49,894 bases of DNA from Thiopseudomonas sp. (GCA_018384595.1 JAHAYO010000114.1:1-49894); one strand, 5' to 3'; shown: positions 18,027 through 27,610, counted from the stretch's first letter. Made by a program: numbers and translations. Notes: generated from the sequence alone by a model not told the origin.

Positions 18027-19237
18027 TGAGCAAGTTGATGGAATGGGTTGATGCCCGTTTTCCTGCCACCAAAATGTGGGAAGACCATTTATCCAAGTAC
18101 TATGCGCCAAAGAACTTCAACTTTTATTATTTCTTCGGCTCCCTAGCGCTGCTGGTTCTGGTCAACCAGATCGTAACCGGCATCTGGCTGACCATGAGCT
18201 ACGAACCTTCTGCTGAAGGTGCGTTTGCGTCTGTTGAATACATCATGCGTGATGTGGAGTACGGCTGGATTCTGCGCTACCTGCACTCCACCGGTGCTTC
18301 CGCATTCTTTGTGGTGGTTTACCTGCACATGTTCCGTGGCCTGCTGTACGGTTCATACCAGAAGCCACGTGAGCTGGTGTGGATCTTCGGCATGGTGATT
18401 TACCTAGCGCTGATGGCCGAGGCCTTTATGGGCTACCTGCTGCCATGGGGTCAGATGTCCTACTGGGGTGCCCAGGTGATCATCTCCCTGTTTGGTGCCA
18501 TTCCGGTCATTGGTGCTGACCTGACCGAGTGGATTCGTGGTGACTACCTGATTTCCGGCATCACCCTGAACCGCTTCTTTGCCCTGCACGTGATTGCGGT
18601 GCCTATCGTTCTGCTGGCACTGGTTGTATTGCACATCCTGGCTCTGCACGAAGTGGGCTCTAACAACCCAGACGGCATTGACATCAAGAAGCTGAAAGAC
18701 GAAAACGGCGTTCCGCTGGACGGTATTCCTTTCCACCCCTACTACACCGTCAAGGATATTGTGGGCGTGGTGGTATTCCTGTTCGTGTTCTGTTTCGTGG
18801 TGTTCTTCATGCCTGAAATGGGCGGCTACTTCCTCGAAAAACCCAACTTTGAACCAGCCAATGGACTGAAAACCCCTGAGCATATCGCCCCAGTGTGGTA
18901 CTTCACCCCGTTTTACGCCATCCTGCGTGCTGTTCCTGACAAGTTGATGGGTGTAATTGCGATGGGTGCATCCATTGCCCTGTTGTTTGTACTGCCTTGG
19001 CTGGATCGCAGCCCTGTGCGTTCCATGCGCTACAAGGGCTGGTTGAGCAAGCTGTGGTTGTGGGTCTTCTGTATTTCCTTCGTCATTCTGGGCGTGATGG
19101 GTGTACTGCCACCGACACCTGAGTTCACTCTGCTGTCGCGTGTTTGTACGATCCTTTACTTCGCGTACTTCATTCTGATGCCTTTCTACACCAGAATGGA
19201 AAAAACCAAACCGGTTCCTGAAAGGGTGACAGGCTAA
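18026..19237 (+). CDS. petB: Cytochrome b of the bc1 complex
   Basis: PetB is the membrane core of cytochrome bc1, holding two b haems and the quinol oxidation and reduction sites. The 403-residue protein has eight expected helices. Haem-ligand regions include LRYLHSTGASAFF with H, and the later FALHVIAVPIVLL helix. The quinol-site motif appears as PVWY in IAPVWYF; this is the common bacterial variant of PEWY. The length is normal for the fused, mitochondrial-type form. GAGGAGG lies upstream, and the ATG overlaps the petA stop (TGATG); the stop overlaps petC (TAATG). Confidence 0.97.
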   Translation: MSKLMEWVDARFPATKMWEDHLSKYYAPKNFNFYYFFGSLALLVLVNQIVTGIWLTMSYEPSAEGAFASVEYIMRDVEYGWILRYLHSTGASAFFVVVYLHMFRGLLYGSYQKPRELVWIFGMVIYLALMAEAFMGYLLPWGQMSYWGAQVIISLFGAIPVIGADLTEWIRGDYLISGITLNRFFALHVIAVPIVLLALVVLHILALHEVGSNNPDGIDIKKLKDENGVPLDGIPFHPYYTVKDIVGVVVFLFVFCFVVFFMPEMGGYFLEKPNFEPANGLKTPEHIAPVWYFTPFYAILRAVPDKLMGVIAMGASIALLFVLPWLDRSPVRSMRYKGWLSKLWLWVFCISFVILGVMGVLPPTPEFTLLSRVCTILYFAYFILMPFYTRMEKTKPVPERVTG

Positions 19238-20013
19238 TGAAAAAGACTATTGCAACATTACTGATGGCTGCACTACCAGTATTTGGTTTTGCAGCAGGCG
19301 GGCCCTCTCTCGACAAGGTTGATATCGACCTGACCGACAAGGCAGCCATGCAGGATGGCCTGAAAACATTCGCCAACTACTGCCTGGGTTGCCACGGCAT
19401 GAAGTTCCAGCGTTATGAGCGTGTAGCCACCGACCTAGGCATTAGTGAAGAAGACATGATGAAAAACATCGTTTTCACTGGCGCCAAGATTGGCGATCAC
19501 ATGCGCACCCCGATGACCGATGCTCAGGCCAAACAGTGGTTTGGCGTTGTGCCGCCGGATCTGACTCTGGTTGCCCGTGTGCGTGGTGCTGACTGGCTGT
19601 ACACCTATCTGCGTACTTTCTACGCAGACCCGACCCGCCCACTGGGCGCCAACAACGTGGTATTCCCGAACGTGGGTATGCCTAACGTATTGGTAGCCTT
19701 GCAGGGTAACCAGGTGATTGACTGCAAGCAGGTGCCCATCGTCGAAAACGGCAAAAAGGTATTTGACCCGTTGACCGGTGCTGCCGTAACCGAAGAGTCC
19801 TGTGATCAGCTGGTGGTACAAAAGGGTACCGGCAGCATGAGCGAGAGCGAGTTTGACGAAACGGTCAAAAATCTGGTGACTTTCCTTGAGTACTCGGCCA
19901 ACCCGGTCAAGCTCAAGAGCCAGCGCATCGGTACCTATGTACTGCTGTTCTTGGTGGTGTTCTTCGTCTTTGCTTACCTGCTGAAGCGGGAGTACTGGCG
20001 AGACGTTAAGTAA
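19237..20013 (+). CDS. petC: Cytochrome c1 of the bc1 complex
   Basis: PetC is the membrane-anchored c-type haem subunit that passes electrons from the Rieske protein to soluble or membrane cytochrome c. The 258-residue precursor has a signal peptide (MKKTIATLLMAALPVFGFAA) and the haem-binding CLGCH at residues 49-53. A C-terminal helix, YVLLFLVVFFVFAYLLKREYW, anchors it. Haem attachment needs the Ccm system, not in this window. It is the last gene of petABC and is followed by a strong terminator. Confidence 0.96.
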   Translation: MKKTIATLLMAALPVFGFAAGGPSLDKVDIDLTDKAAMQDGLKTFANYCLGCHGMKFQRYERVATDLGISEEDMMKNIVFTGAKIGDHMRTPMTDAQAKQWFGVVPPDLTLVARVRGADWLYTYLRTFYADPTRPLGANNVVFPNVGMPNVLVALQGNQVIDCKQVPIVENGKKVFDPLTGAAVTEESCDQLVVQKGTGSMSESEFDETVKNLVTFLEYSANPVKLKSQRIGTYVLLFLVVFFVFAYLLKREYWRDVK

Positions 20014-20037
20014 GGGTTTTCAAAGCCCTGTCAAACA

Positions 20038-20067
20038 ACGCACGCGCCATTCGGGCGCGTGCGTTTT
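20038..20067 (+). terminator. Intrinsic terminator of petABC
   Basis: ACGCACGCGCC and GGGCGCGTGCGT form a long, nearly perfect stem with an ATTC loop, ending in TTTT. It lies 24 bases after the petC stop. Confidence 0.88.
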
Positions 20068-20157
20068 CTGCACTCTTGGCCCAAGGCATTTTGATGCTCA
20101 ACGGGTAACTGCGGAAAGGATTTTTCGCACGAGTGCTTCACTTGCAGGAGGTAAGTC

Positions 20158-20778
20158 ATGGCCGTAGCCAACAGGCTGGGTTGTTATTCTGATCCTTTAT
20201 GCCAGTATTCTCATCGTGTCCGCCTTGTCCTGGCAGAAAAGGATGTAGTGGCTGACCTGATCGATGTCAGGGCTGGCGACTATCCGGACTATCTTGCCGA
20301 AGTTAATCCCTACGGCACGCTACCGACACTGGTAGACCGTGATCTGGCACTGTATGACTCCATGATCATTCTGGAATATCTGGACGAGCGTTATCCCCAT
20401 CCTCCCTTATTACCGGCTTATCCGGTTGTGCGTGCCAATACCCGCATGCTGGCTTATCGGGTGCATCATGACTGGTGCCGGCAGGCAGACCTGATCAGCG
20501 ACAGCAAAACCAAGGATGCTGTGCGCACCAAGGCGCGCAAGGAGTTGCGCGAGAGTCTGATCGGAGTGTCTCCGGTGTTTACCAGCATGCCTTATTTCAT
20601 GAGTGAAGAGTTGTCGCTGGCAGATTGTTGCCTGCTACCGCTGTTGTGGCGTCTGCCGGCGCTGGGCATTGACTTGCCGCCTGCAGCCAAGCCGTTGCTG
20701 GACTATATGAACCGCAATTTTGCGCGCCCAGCATTTCAGGCCAGCCTGAGTGCCGAAGAGCGTCTAATACGCACCTGA
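20158..20778 (+). CDS. sspA: Stringent starvation protein A
   Basis: SspA is a glutathione-S-transferase-fold protein that binds RNA polymerase holoenzyme with sigma-70 and shapes transcription in stationary phase, acid stress and virulence. The 206-residue sequence shows the N-terminal thioredoxin-like part ([22 protein letters not shown], in which the GST active-site chemistry is lost in known SspA) and the surface PHP loop in [10 protein letters not shown] used for polymerase contact. A perfect AGGAGGT lies seven bases before the ATG. sspB follows closely, as in many proteobacteria. Confidence 0.95.
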   Translation: MAVANRLGCYSDPLCQYSHRVRLVLAEKDVVADLIDVRAGDYPDYLAEVNPYGTLPTLVDRDLALYDSMIILEYLDERYPHPPLLPAYPVVRANTRMLAYRVHHDWCRQADLISDSKTKDAVRTKARKELRESLIGVSPVFTSMPYFMSEELSLADCCLLPLLWRLPALGIDLPPAAKPLLDYMNRNFARPAFQASLSAEERLIRT

Positions 20779-20795
20779 TGCAGGAGACTAAGCGG

Positions 20796-21173
20796 ATGAC
20801 ACCCAGCAAGCCTTATATTATGCGAGCACTTTATGAATGGATTGTCGATAACGAGTGCACGCCGTACATGATTGTTGCGGTCGATGCGCCTGGTGTTAGC
20901 GTGCCGGAAGGCTACGCCGAAAACGGGCAAATGGTGTTAAACCTGTCGCCATCGGCGGTACGCAGTTTCAGCATGAGTAACACGGCGGTCAGCTTTGAGG
21001 CTCGCTTTGGCGGGGTACCCCAACAACTGTTTGTGCCGGTGTATGCAGTGCTGGCGGTGTATGCGCAGGAAAATGGCCAAGGCATGTATTTTGAGCCTGA
21101 GTCACCTCCAGAAGAGCTGGAAGAGGAACCACCGGCTAAGCCCGCAAGACCTGGTCTTCGGGTGGTGAAATAA
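20796..21173 (+). CDS. sspB: ClpXP protease specificity-enhancing factor SspB
   Basis: SspB tethers ssrA-tagged proteins to ClpXP. The 125-residue protein has the folded substrate-binding domain (PYIMRALYEWIVDNECTPYMIV, VLNLSPSAVRSF, ARFGGVPQQLFVPV), a flexible acidic and proline-rich linker, and the conserved C-terminal LRVVK that docks on ClpX. I chose ATG 20796 because AGGAG lies nine bases upstream and MTPSKPY aligns with relatives. An ATG at 20778, overlapping the sspA stop, would add six residues. A bidirectional terminator follows directly. Confidence 0.94.
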   Translation: MTPSKPYIMRALYEWIVDNECTPYMIVAVDAPGVSVPEGYAENGQMVLNLSPSAVRSFSMSNTAVSFEARFGGVPQQLFVPVYAVLAVYAQENGQGMYFEPESPPEELEEEPPAKPARPGLRVVK

Positions 21174-21207
21174 AAAAAAGCCCCTGTAGAAGTACAGGGG
21201 CTTTTTT
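21172..21207. terminator. Bidirectional intrinsic terminator between sspB and dolP
   Basis: GCCCCTGTA (21180-21188) pairs with TACAGGGGC (21193-21201) around a GAAG loop. Eight A residues precede it and six T residues follow, so it can stop transcription from sspB on the plus strand and from dolP on the minus strand. Confidence 0.93.
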
Positions 21208-21225
21208 AATCCAGAAACGTCTTGG

Positions 21226-21749
21226 TTAGTTGATGTATTCAAACAAGCGCACAATTTTCTGTACACCACCAACCTGACGGCTGGCAAAGGTAATGTTGTC
21301 TGCTTCGGTGCGGCTGACAATGCCAAGCAGGTAAACCACACCATTGACAGTAACCACCTTGACCTTGGTGGAAGGCACATCGGTTTCTGCTGCCAAGCGG
21401 GCTTTGACCTTGGTGGTTAGCAGGCTGTCATTGGCGCGAATGTGGCCGGGCGTGGGATAGGCCACTTGCAGCTCGTTATGCACGACCTTTACCCCGTTGA
21501 CGCCCTGTGCTGCGTTGCCCGCCAGTTGCTTTAGCTCTGGGCGTGGGGTTTCGCCGGCGATCAAAATCACGCCGTTGTAGCTGGTGATGACCAGATGTGA
21601 GGTTGGGCTGGTGAGGTCAACATGGGCTTCCTTGATGGCACGGCTGACATTGGGGTGCACAACCAGGTCATCAATTTTATTGCCGGCACTACGAGCGCCG
21701 CAGCCAACCAAAGTGATGGACAGCAGGATCAGGACAAGGCTTTTACGCA

Positions 21750-21750
<1 letters not shown>
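21226..21750 (-). CDS. dolP: Outer-membrane BON-domain lipoprotein DolP (YraP)
   Basis: DolP is an outer-membrane lipoprotein that binds anionic phospholipid at division sites and supports envelope integrity. The 174-residue precursor has a lipoprotein signal ending LVGC (cysteine near residue 17). Two BON domains follow, one containing LVITSYNGVILIAGE and one containing VVTVNGVVYLLGIVS. The C-terminal strand VGGVQKIVRLFEYI is typical. Its ATG overlaps the diaA stop by one base (TAATG), so the two are coupled. The diaA-dolP order matches yraO-yraP in E. coli. Confidence 0.93.
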
Positions 21751-22340
<590 letters not shown>

Positions 22341-22361
22341 TTAACTACCTGTATTCAGGGG

Positions 22362-22730
22362 CTAGGGTACAAATGCGTGTTGCAACCATTCAAGGGTGCC
22401 AGGCTGGTCGGGTATGCCGTGGATGGCTACCACGTCAAACCTGCAGTCGCAGTTTTGCCAGTGTTCGTGCTGCTGCAAGTAGCGCTGGGCAGCCTGCATG
22501 ATGCGCTGTTGCTTGGCTGGGGTAATGCTTTCTAGCGCGCCACCAAAACCGCTTGTGCGCCGGTAGCGCACTTCTACAAACACTAGGGTTTGTTCGTGTT
22601 GCATTACTAGGTCCAGCTCACCATGGCGACAGTGCCAGTTGCGATCGACCAGCAGCAGGCCGTGTCGAGACAGGTAATCAAGCGCTCGCTGCTCGGCGTG
22701 TCGGCCGCTGTGCTGTTTGCTGGTTGTCAG
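22362..22730 (-). CDS. yraN: YraN family protein (UPF0102), probable CTG start
   Basis: YraN is a small predicted nuclease-fold protein of unknown role. The conserved core is seen in frame: GRHAEQRALDYL, then NWHCRHGELDLV with the acidic residue, and VFVEVRYRRTS. The first ATG in frame (22604) falls inside the core and would remove about a third of the protein. No ATG, GTG or TTG precedes the core in this frame, back through at least the last 35 codons of lpoA. A CTG at 22730 has GGAG eight bases upstream and overlaps the lpoA stop as CTGA, giving 122 residues, the family length. I infer CTG as start; ATT at 22745 is a worse choice. Confidence 0.72.
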   Translation of the reverse strand: MTTSKQHSGRHAEQRALDYLSRHGLLLVDRNWHCRHGELDLVMQHEQTLVFVEVRYRRTSGFGGALESITPAKQQRIMQAAQRYLQQHEHWQNCDCRFDVVAIHGIPDQPGTLEWLQHAFVP

Positions 22731-24523
22731 GGCAGCCGCTCCAATTTGCCGTCGTTGAAGCGCGCCCAGCTGGACGTGCGTTGGACCTTGAGTTGAGGTG
22801 TTAGTTGCATCTGGCCGCTCAGACCCAGTGTGCTGCTGCTGGGGAGTGCTTCCAGCATTTGCAGCTGCATGGCGAGCTGGTAGGCATCGGCACCCATGGC
22901 ATAAAAACGGCCCATCAGGCCAGCGGCGTCGGGCCAGCGTGTAAGTATGTCGTTTTTGATTGGGTCCGTCGTGCCCAGCAGCCAGGGGACTTCACTGAAG
23001 TTGATGCCGTCCAGATCATGCAGCATACCGGGGTCTTGCACGCCCGGGTTGATGGCGGATGTCGCATAGACCGGCAGATCGCCAGCGTACTGGAAAATCA
23101 GGGCAGGACGTACCTGTCTGGCCACCTGGGAAGGGGCAGCGAGAAAGACAAAATCAATGTCGCGACGTCTGCCCGGCTGGCTGTGCACACGGGTTTGCAG
23201 GGTGTCGGCCAGCTGCTTACTGCGGGCTTCGCTGTCCCCCAGACGCATGAGGTTGCCAAGCTGGCGTGTTAGTTCGGCAGGTTGGCCCAAGGCGATACTG
23301 TCTACCACTTGGCCGCCAAGGCTTTGCCAGCGCGCGGTGAAAGCAGCCTGTACCCTGTTACCCCATTCGCCTGCCTGCACCAGCACGACTGCGTTGCGCA
23401 GGCCATCGGCCCAGGCGCGGTCGGCGGCCATGCGGGCTTCATCGTCGGCTGAAAGGCCAAACTGGTACAGGTTGCCGGTTGTCTGGTTGGTATCGGCATA
23501 GTTGAGCGCCAGTGTGGCGATTGGCAGGCTGTTTTGTGTTGATAACTGGCGCACCAGGTCTTTTTCCCATGGGCCGATCAGCAGATCAATCTGTTCGTGT
23601 TGCAGATTTTGGTAGAGCTCACCCAGGCTGCTGATCTGGCTGCTGTCAAAAAAGCGCAGCTCAGGCACGTCATGGCCGGCTTCCTTTGATTGGTAATAAC
23701 GGGCTAGAAAGCCGTTGCGTATGGCATTGACCACGTTTTGGTTGCGGTCTTGGCTGGGTAGCAGTAGGGCTATGCGCTGGGGTGAGCGTGCTTGCATGGC
23801 CAGCAGATGGGAGACTTCCGAAGGGGGCAGAATGGCGGCCGGATGCTGGGCGTTGCTCTCAAGCCAGTGGCGAATATCCTGCTGTTTGCGGGGCAGGGCG
23901 CTGTTGCCCAGCGTCAGACCCGCCAGCTGGAGCCAGCCGCTCAGTTCGGGCTCGTGGCCTTGGCCGCTGGTGTTTTCAGGCAATTGTTTGACCAGCGTCC
24001 AAATCTGTTCTTGGTTGTCCAGCGCGCGTGCACCGCTAAGCAGACCCGCCATGAAAATGCGTTCGCGCACAGCAGCCAGCGACTGTCCTGATGCCTGCAG
24101 AGCGCGGGCTTTAACGTCTTGGCTGCGAATTTGCTGATCCAAAGGGAACTCGCTTAGACGCGAAAAGACCGGATGCTGCAGCGATTGCAAGGCCATGTCG
24201 GGCTGTTTACGGTCCACGGCCAGTTCGGCGGCCAAGGTGGCGGCAAATAGCTGTTGGGCGGGCGGCGCATCGTCTAGATTCAGGGACTCTAGCAGCGAAC
24301 GCGCCTTGAGGCTGTCACCTTGCTGTTTCGCCAGATCGGCGGCGCTCAGGTAAAGGGCGGTTGCCTGATGGCCGGTTTTTTTGCTGGCTGCCAGTAAGGT
24401 TTTGTCCAGATTGGCATTGTGGGTATCGGGCATGTTGCCCAGCTTGCCGGATGGATCGCTGGCACAAGCGGCCAAGGTTAGTGTGAAACCAAGTGCCAGA
24501 GGAAAGCGCAAAGACTGCAGCAT
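22727..24523 (-). CDS. lpoA: Penicillin-binding protein activator LpoA
   Basis: LpoA is an outer-membrane lipoprotein that reaches through the periplasm to activate PBP1A. The 598-residue precursor has a lipoprotein signal with LAAC, cysteine at residue 20. The N-terminal half is helical and TPR-like (for example SAADLAKQQGDSLKARSLLE). The C-terminal half is a periplasmic-binding-protein fold beginning with RIALLLPSQDRNQNVVNAIR, with IGPWEKDLVRQL and YATSAINPG later. It is divergent from rsmI, the classic yraM-yraL pairing, and its last bases overlap the start of yraN. Confidence 0.92.
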   Translation of the reverse strand: MLQSLRFPLALGFTLTLAACASDPSGKLGNMPDTHNANLDKTLLAASKKTGHQATALYLSAADLAKQQGDSLKARSLLESLNLDDAPPAQQLFAATLAAELAVDRKQPDMALQSLQHPVFSRLSEFPLDQQIRSQDVKARALQASGQSLAAVRERIFMAGLLSGARALDNQEQIWTLVKQLPENTSGQGHEPELSGWLQLAGLTLGNSALPRKQQDIRHWLESNAQHPAAILPPSEVSHLLAMQARSPQRIALLLPSQDRNQNVVNAIRNGFLARYYQSKEAGHDVPELRFFDSSQISSLGELYQNLQHEQIDLLIGPWEKDLVRQLSTQNSLPIATLALNYADTNQTTGNLYQFGLSADDEARMAADRAWADGLRNAVVLVQAGEWGNRVQAAFTARWQSLGGQVVDSIALGQPAELTRQLGNLMRLGDSEARSKQLADTLQTRVHSQPGRRRDIDFVFLAAPSQVARQVRPALIFQYAGDLPVYATSAINPGVQDPGMLHDLDGINFSEVPWLLGTTDPIKNDILTRWPDAAGLMGRFYAMGADAYQLAMQLQMLEALPSSSTLGLSGQMQLTPQLKVQRTSSWARFNDGKLERLP

Positions 24524-24611
24524 GGACGGTCAGTTCCTGAAGGGTGAGTTAAATGCGGGCTATTGTACCCAAGCTACAGGCAGCTTGCGATGTCAGCTCG
24601 CGGCTTTGCGT

Positions 24612-24617
24612 TACAAT
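24612..24617 (+). promoter_or_regulatory. Candidate -10 box upstream of rsmI
   Basis: TACAAT lies 27 bases before the rsmI GTG. The nearest -35-like TTGCGA is about 21 bases upstream, too far for a standard promoter, so the assignment is weak. Confidence 0.3.
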
Positions 24618-24644
24618 GCTCGTTTTTAGACTCGGGAGCGGGCT

Positions 24645-25496
24645 GTGGGCAATCAAAATTCAGGTATTTTGTATGTGGTGGCTACTCCGATTGGCAACTT
24701 GCAGGACATCAGTGCGCGCGCCCTGCAGCTTTTGCAGCAGGTAGACCTGATTGCTGCCGAAGATACCCGCCACTCGGCCCGCTTGTTGGAGCACTTTGGT
24801 ATTCGCACGCCCATGGTGGCCTGCCATGAACACAATGAACGCGATGGCAGTGGCGCTCTGGTTGAGCGTTTGCTGGCGGGTGAAACGCTGGCCTTGATCA
24901 GTGATGCGGGCACGCCGCTGGTGTCTGATCCGGGCTTTCGTCTGGTTCGCGCTGCCCGCGCGGCCGCTGTGCAGGTGGTGCCGGTGCCGGGTGCCTGTGC
25001 TGCCATTGCTGCGTTGTCGGTGGCTGGATTGCCTTCGGATCGTTTTTCCTTTGAGGGTTTTTTGCCGGCCAAAAGCGCGGCGCGCAGTAAGCGCCTGCAG
25101 GACTTGGCCGGTGATAGTCGTACCCTGATTTTTTATGAAGCGCCGCATCGTGTGCTGGAGTGCGTGATGGATATGGCGAGCGCCTTTGGCCCCCTGCGCA
25201 AGGCCGTGCTGGCGCGGGAGCTGACCAAGGCGTTTGAAACCATTCATGATGCCCCGCTCGGCGAGTTGGCTGCTTGGATTGCTGCCGACAGCAATCAGCA
25301 GCGCGGTGAATGCGTGTTGCTGGTGGAGGGCGCGGATGATAAGGCAGAGCGTGATGTGGTGGATGCTGAATCACAGCGGGTGCTGATGCTTTTGGCGGCC
25401 GAGCTGCCGCTGAAAAAGGCGGCGGCGCTGACGGCGCAGATTACCGGTGCGCGCAAAAACCTGTTGTATCAGTGGGGGTTGGAACAGGGACGCTGA
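24645..25496 (+). CDS. rsmI: 16S rRNA 2'-O-ribose C1402 methyltransferase RsmI
   Basis: RsmI methylates the ribose of C1402 in the 16S rRNA decoding centre. The 283-residue protein is a tetrapyrrole-methylase-fold enzyme: LYVVATPIGNLQDIS near the start, AEDTRHSARLLEHF, LISDAGTPLVSDPG, and PVPGACAAIAALSVAGLP. The C-terminal helical part has KKAAALTAQITGARKNLLY. The start is a GTG at 24645 with GGGAG seven bases upstream. It is divergent from lpoA and converges on hopJ. Confidence 0.96.
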   Translation: MGNQNSGILYVVATPIGNLQDISARALQLLQQVDLIAAEDTRHSARLLEHFGIRTPMVACHEHNERDGSGALVERLLAGETLALISDAGTPLVSDPGFRLVRAARAAAVQVVPVPGACAAIAALSVAGLPSDRFSFEGFLPAKSAARSKRLQDLAGDSRTLIFYEAPHRVLECVMDMASAFGPLRKAVLARELTKAFETIHDAPLGELAAWIAADSNQQRGECVLLVEGADDKAERDVVDAESQRVLMLLAAELPLKKAAALTAQITGARKNLLYQWGLEQGR

Positions 25497-25501
25497 GGGC
25501 T

Positions 25502-25534
25502 TGGGCGATGTGTGCTGACGGCGCGCATCGCCCA
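25502..25534. terminator. Long hairpin between convergent rsmI and hopJ
   Basis: TGGGCGATG (25502-25510) pairs perfectly with CATCGCCCA (25526-25534). The inner bases TGTGC/GCGCG can extend the stem with two wobble pairs to about 14 bp around a TGACG loop. No T run follows on either strand, so it may protect 3' ends rather than terminate. Confidence 0.4.
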
Positions 25535-25611
25535 GGCTGTGACGACTTCCATTCGCGCGTGTTAGGCGGATCTCTCAATACCGCGCAACCCGCTCCAAGC
25601 AGCAGGCAAAA

Positions 25612-25956
25612 TTAATCCCACCTGTGTAATGGGTTTTGCCTGAATGTGACCGCGCCCAGCCCACCGCGGATGAGCTGGCGGATGTTGGCATGGTCGCTGC
25701 CATCCGGTGTGGCCAGTACATGGCGATAATGCTCGCCAAACGCCAAGAGCGCCTGCTCGGTACTCAGCTGCTCCAGCAGGGCGAGGCCAAGGATCTTGCA
25801 GGAGCCCTGGTTCTCGCCGGCGGCGTTGTCTAGCGGGCCGTTGCTGAAGGCTTGCGGCTGGTATCGGTAGTGGCTGTCGATAAAGGCTAGGGTGTCGGCA
25901 AAGCTGTGATTAGTGGAAGCTAGGCGAGCCAGAAAGGTTGACAGGCACTCAGGCAT
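25612..25956 (-). CDS. HopJ-family protein
   Basis: This 114-residue protein belongs to the HopJ family, named after a Pseudomonas type III effector but widespread in bacteria without such secretion. Conserved strings are [43 protein letters not shown]-like [13 protein letters not shown], and [15 protein letters not shown]. There is no signal peptide. I chose ATG 25956, which overlaps the folX stop by eight bases (ATGCCTGA); a longer frame to 26049 adds residues that read as antisense-like. The link with the tetrahydromonapterin genes recalls Pseudomonas, so a role near pterins is plausible, but its function is not known. Confidence 0.85.
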   Translation of the reverse strand: MPECLSTFLARLASTNHSFADTLAFIDSHYRYQPQAFSNGPLDNAAGENQGSCKILGLALLEQLSTEQALLAFGEHYRHVLATPDGSDHANIRQLIRGGLGAVTFRQNPLHRWD

Positions 25957-26326
25957 CACGCTGCGCCGCCAAGGTAATGGAGACGGACTCGGCAAAGCGC
26001 AGGGCGTGTGGCTTATCGACCTCGACTTCGGCATAGGCCACCTGCGCAAAGCTCATAACGCAGTCCAGTACGTGCTGGGTCAGGCGTTCGAGCAGGGCAA
26101 AACGGTTGCTTTCAACCTGATCAATGATTGCCTTGGTAATGCTGCGGTAGTTGAGGGCATCTTCGATCTGATTACTGCCCACCGCCTTGCAGGCAGGATA
26201 AAAGATGGTGGCGTTGATCAGAATATCCTGCTTGTTGCGGATCTCGTCGTCATTGATACCAATGTAAGTGCGCAGGCGCAGATCCTTGATGCGGATGCGC
26301 GCCATGCCAGGGTGCAGCGGCGTCAT
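25949..26326 (-). CDS. folX: Dihydroneopterin triphosphate 2'-epimerase FolX
   Basis: FolX converts dihydroneopterin triphosphate to its dihydromonapterin epimer, the first committed step to tetrahydromonapterin. The 125-residue tunnelling-fold protein is closely similar to E. coli Fol[46 protein letters not shown] and [18 protein letters not shown]. These separate it from FolB, the aldolase. ATG 26326 lies two bases after the folE stop, with GGGGG nine bases upstream. It works between FolE (upstream gene) and FolM. Confidence 0.93.
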   Translation of the reverse strand: MTPLHPGMARIRIKDLRLRTYIGINDDEIRNKQDILINATIFYPACKAVGSNQIEDALNYRSITKAIIDQVESNRFALLERLTQHVLDCVMSFAQVAYAEVEVDKPHALRFAESVSITLAAQRDA

Positions 26327-26328
26327 GC

Positions 26329-26886
26329 TTATTGCCCCCGGATCAATTGTAGGAATTCCTGGCGGGTATTGGTCGAGCGGCGGAAGTTGCCGAGCATGGC
26401 AGATGAGGTCATCACTGAGTTCTGCTTTTCTACACCGCGCATCATCATGCACATGTGCTTGGCCTCAATAACCACCCCTACGCCTGCGGCATTGGTGACC
26501 GACATCACGGCATCGGCGATTTGGCGGGTCAGGTTTTCTTGGATTTGCAGGCGACGGGCGTACATATCCACAATCCGTGCCACTTTGGACAGGCCAATTA
26601 CTTTGCCGGTCGGGATGTAGGCCACATGCGCCTTGCCGATGAACGGTAGCAGGTGATGCTCGCACAGTGAGTAGAGTTCAATATCACGCACAATGACCAT
26701 TTCTTCACTTTCGGACTCAAACAGCGCGCCGTTGACCACCTCATCAAGGTTTTTCTCATAGCCGTTGCACAGGTATTGCATGGCTTTGGCAGCACGTTTA
26801 GGGGTGTCCAACAGGCCTTCGCGCTGCGGGTCTTCGCCCAGATGTTCAAGAATGGCGCGGTAGTGGTGGACCAGATTTTCGCACAT
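26329..26886 (-). CDS. folE: GTP cyclohydrolase I
   Basis: FolE converts GTP to dihydroneopterin triphosphate and formate, the entry to folate and monapterin synthesis. The 185-residue protein is the zinc type IA enzyme: zinc ligands C75 and H78 in [10 protein letters not shown] and C146 in [28 protein letters not shown] and [16 protein letters not shown] are typical. Its place directly between folM and folX suggests it feeds monapterin in particular, and a second GTP cyclohydrolase for folate may exist elsewhere. That is inference. Confidence 0.95.
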   Translation of the reverse strand: MCENLVHHYRAILEHLGEDPQREGLLDTPKRAAKAMQYLCNGYEKNLDEVVNGALFESESEEMVIVRDIELYSLCEHHLLPFIGKAHVAYIPTGKVIGLSKVARIVDMYARRLQIQENLTRQIADAVMSVTNAAGVGVVIEAKHMCMMMRGVEKQNSVMTSSAMLGNFRRSTNTRQEFLQLIRGQ

Positions 26887-26899
26887 GGCGGTAAGCTCC

Positions 26900-27610
26900 T
26901 TAGTTTGTCAGATGGCGTCCGCCATTGAGTGACAGCGTAGTGCCGGTCACGTAGGGGTTATTGAGTAGGTATTCTACCGCCTGTAGCACCACTTCGGGAC
27001 CAGGGATGGTTTTGAGTACGGATTTATTCATGGCGGCGCGGGCATAGTCGGGGTCGTCGTGGTCTTGCAGCATGATCAGCGCTGGGCTGATGCCGTTGAC
27101 TTTAATATGCGGTGCAAACTGGCTCGCAAAGGACAGCGTCATGTTGTCCAGCGCCGCCTTGCTGGCGCTGTAGGCCACGCGATGGCTGCTGCCACGCCGG
27201 GTTACATCGTCGCTGATGTGGATAATGTCGGCTGTTGGACTCTGGCGCAGCAAAGGCTCGCAAGCCAGATTGATCAGATAGGGTGCCAGCATGTGCACAT
27301 GAAATAGCGTGCTGAAAGCACTGCCATTCGCTGGTTGCGGATCAGCTTGCCACAGCGAAGCATTGTGCAGGATGGCGCGCAGGCCGCTGGTGTGTTGCTG
27401 CAGGCAGGTAATAAAAGTCTGGATACCGTGCTCGCTGGAGAAGTCTGCCGGCAGACACAGTATGCCGGCGGCTTCCAGTTGTTCGATGGCGGGGTGATGG
27501 CTGCGATAGCTGATAATGACCGCGTAACCGGCTTCGCGCAGGCGCAGTGCACAGTGCAGGCCTATGCGGCGGGCACCGCCGGTAATTAAAACGGGGTAGT
27601 GGGTGAGCAA
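26900..27610 (-). CDS. folM: Dihydromonapterin reductase FolM
   Basis: FolM is an NADPH-dependent short-chain reductase that makes tetrahydromonapterin, a cofactor used by bacterial phenylalanine hydroxylase; it also has some dihydrofolate reductase activity. The pteridine-reductase motif TGGARRIG is at residues 10-17, and the catalytic [11 protein letters not shown] is in the second half. IILHNASLW-like ILHNASLW and SLNGGRHL at the end fit E. coli FolM. No ATG fits; I chose TTG 27610, with AAGGA seven bases upstream, giving 236 residues. The frame continues upstream to 27757 but those residues cover the mioC leader. Confidence 0.9.
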   Translation of the reverse strand: MLTHYPVLITGGARRIGLHCALRLREAGYAVIISYRSHHPAIEQLEAAGILCLPADFSSEHGIQTFITCLQQHTSGLRAILHNASLWQADPQPANGSAFSTLFHVHMLAPYLINLACEPLLRQSPTADIIHISDDVTRRGSSHRVAYSASKAALDNMTLSFASQFAPHIKVNGISPALIMLQDHDDPDYARAAMNKSVLKTIPGPEVVLQAVEYLLNNPYVTGTTLSLNGGRHLTN

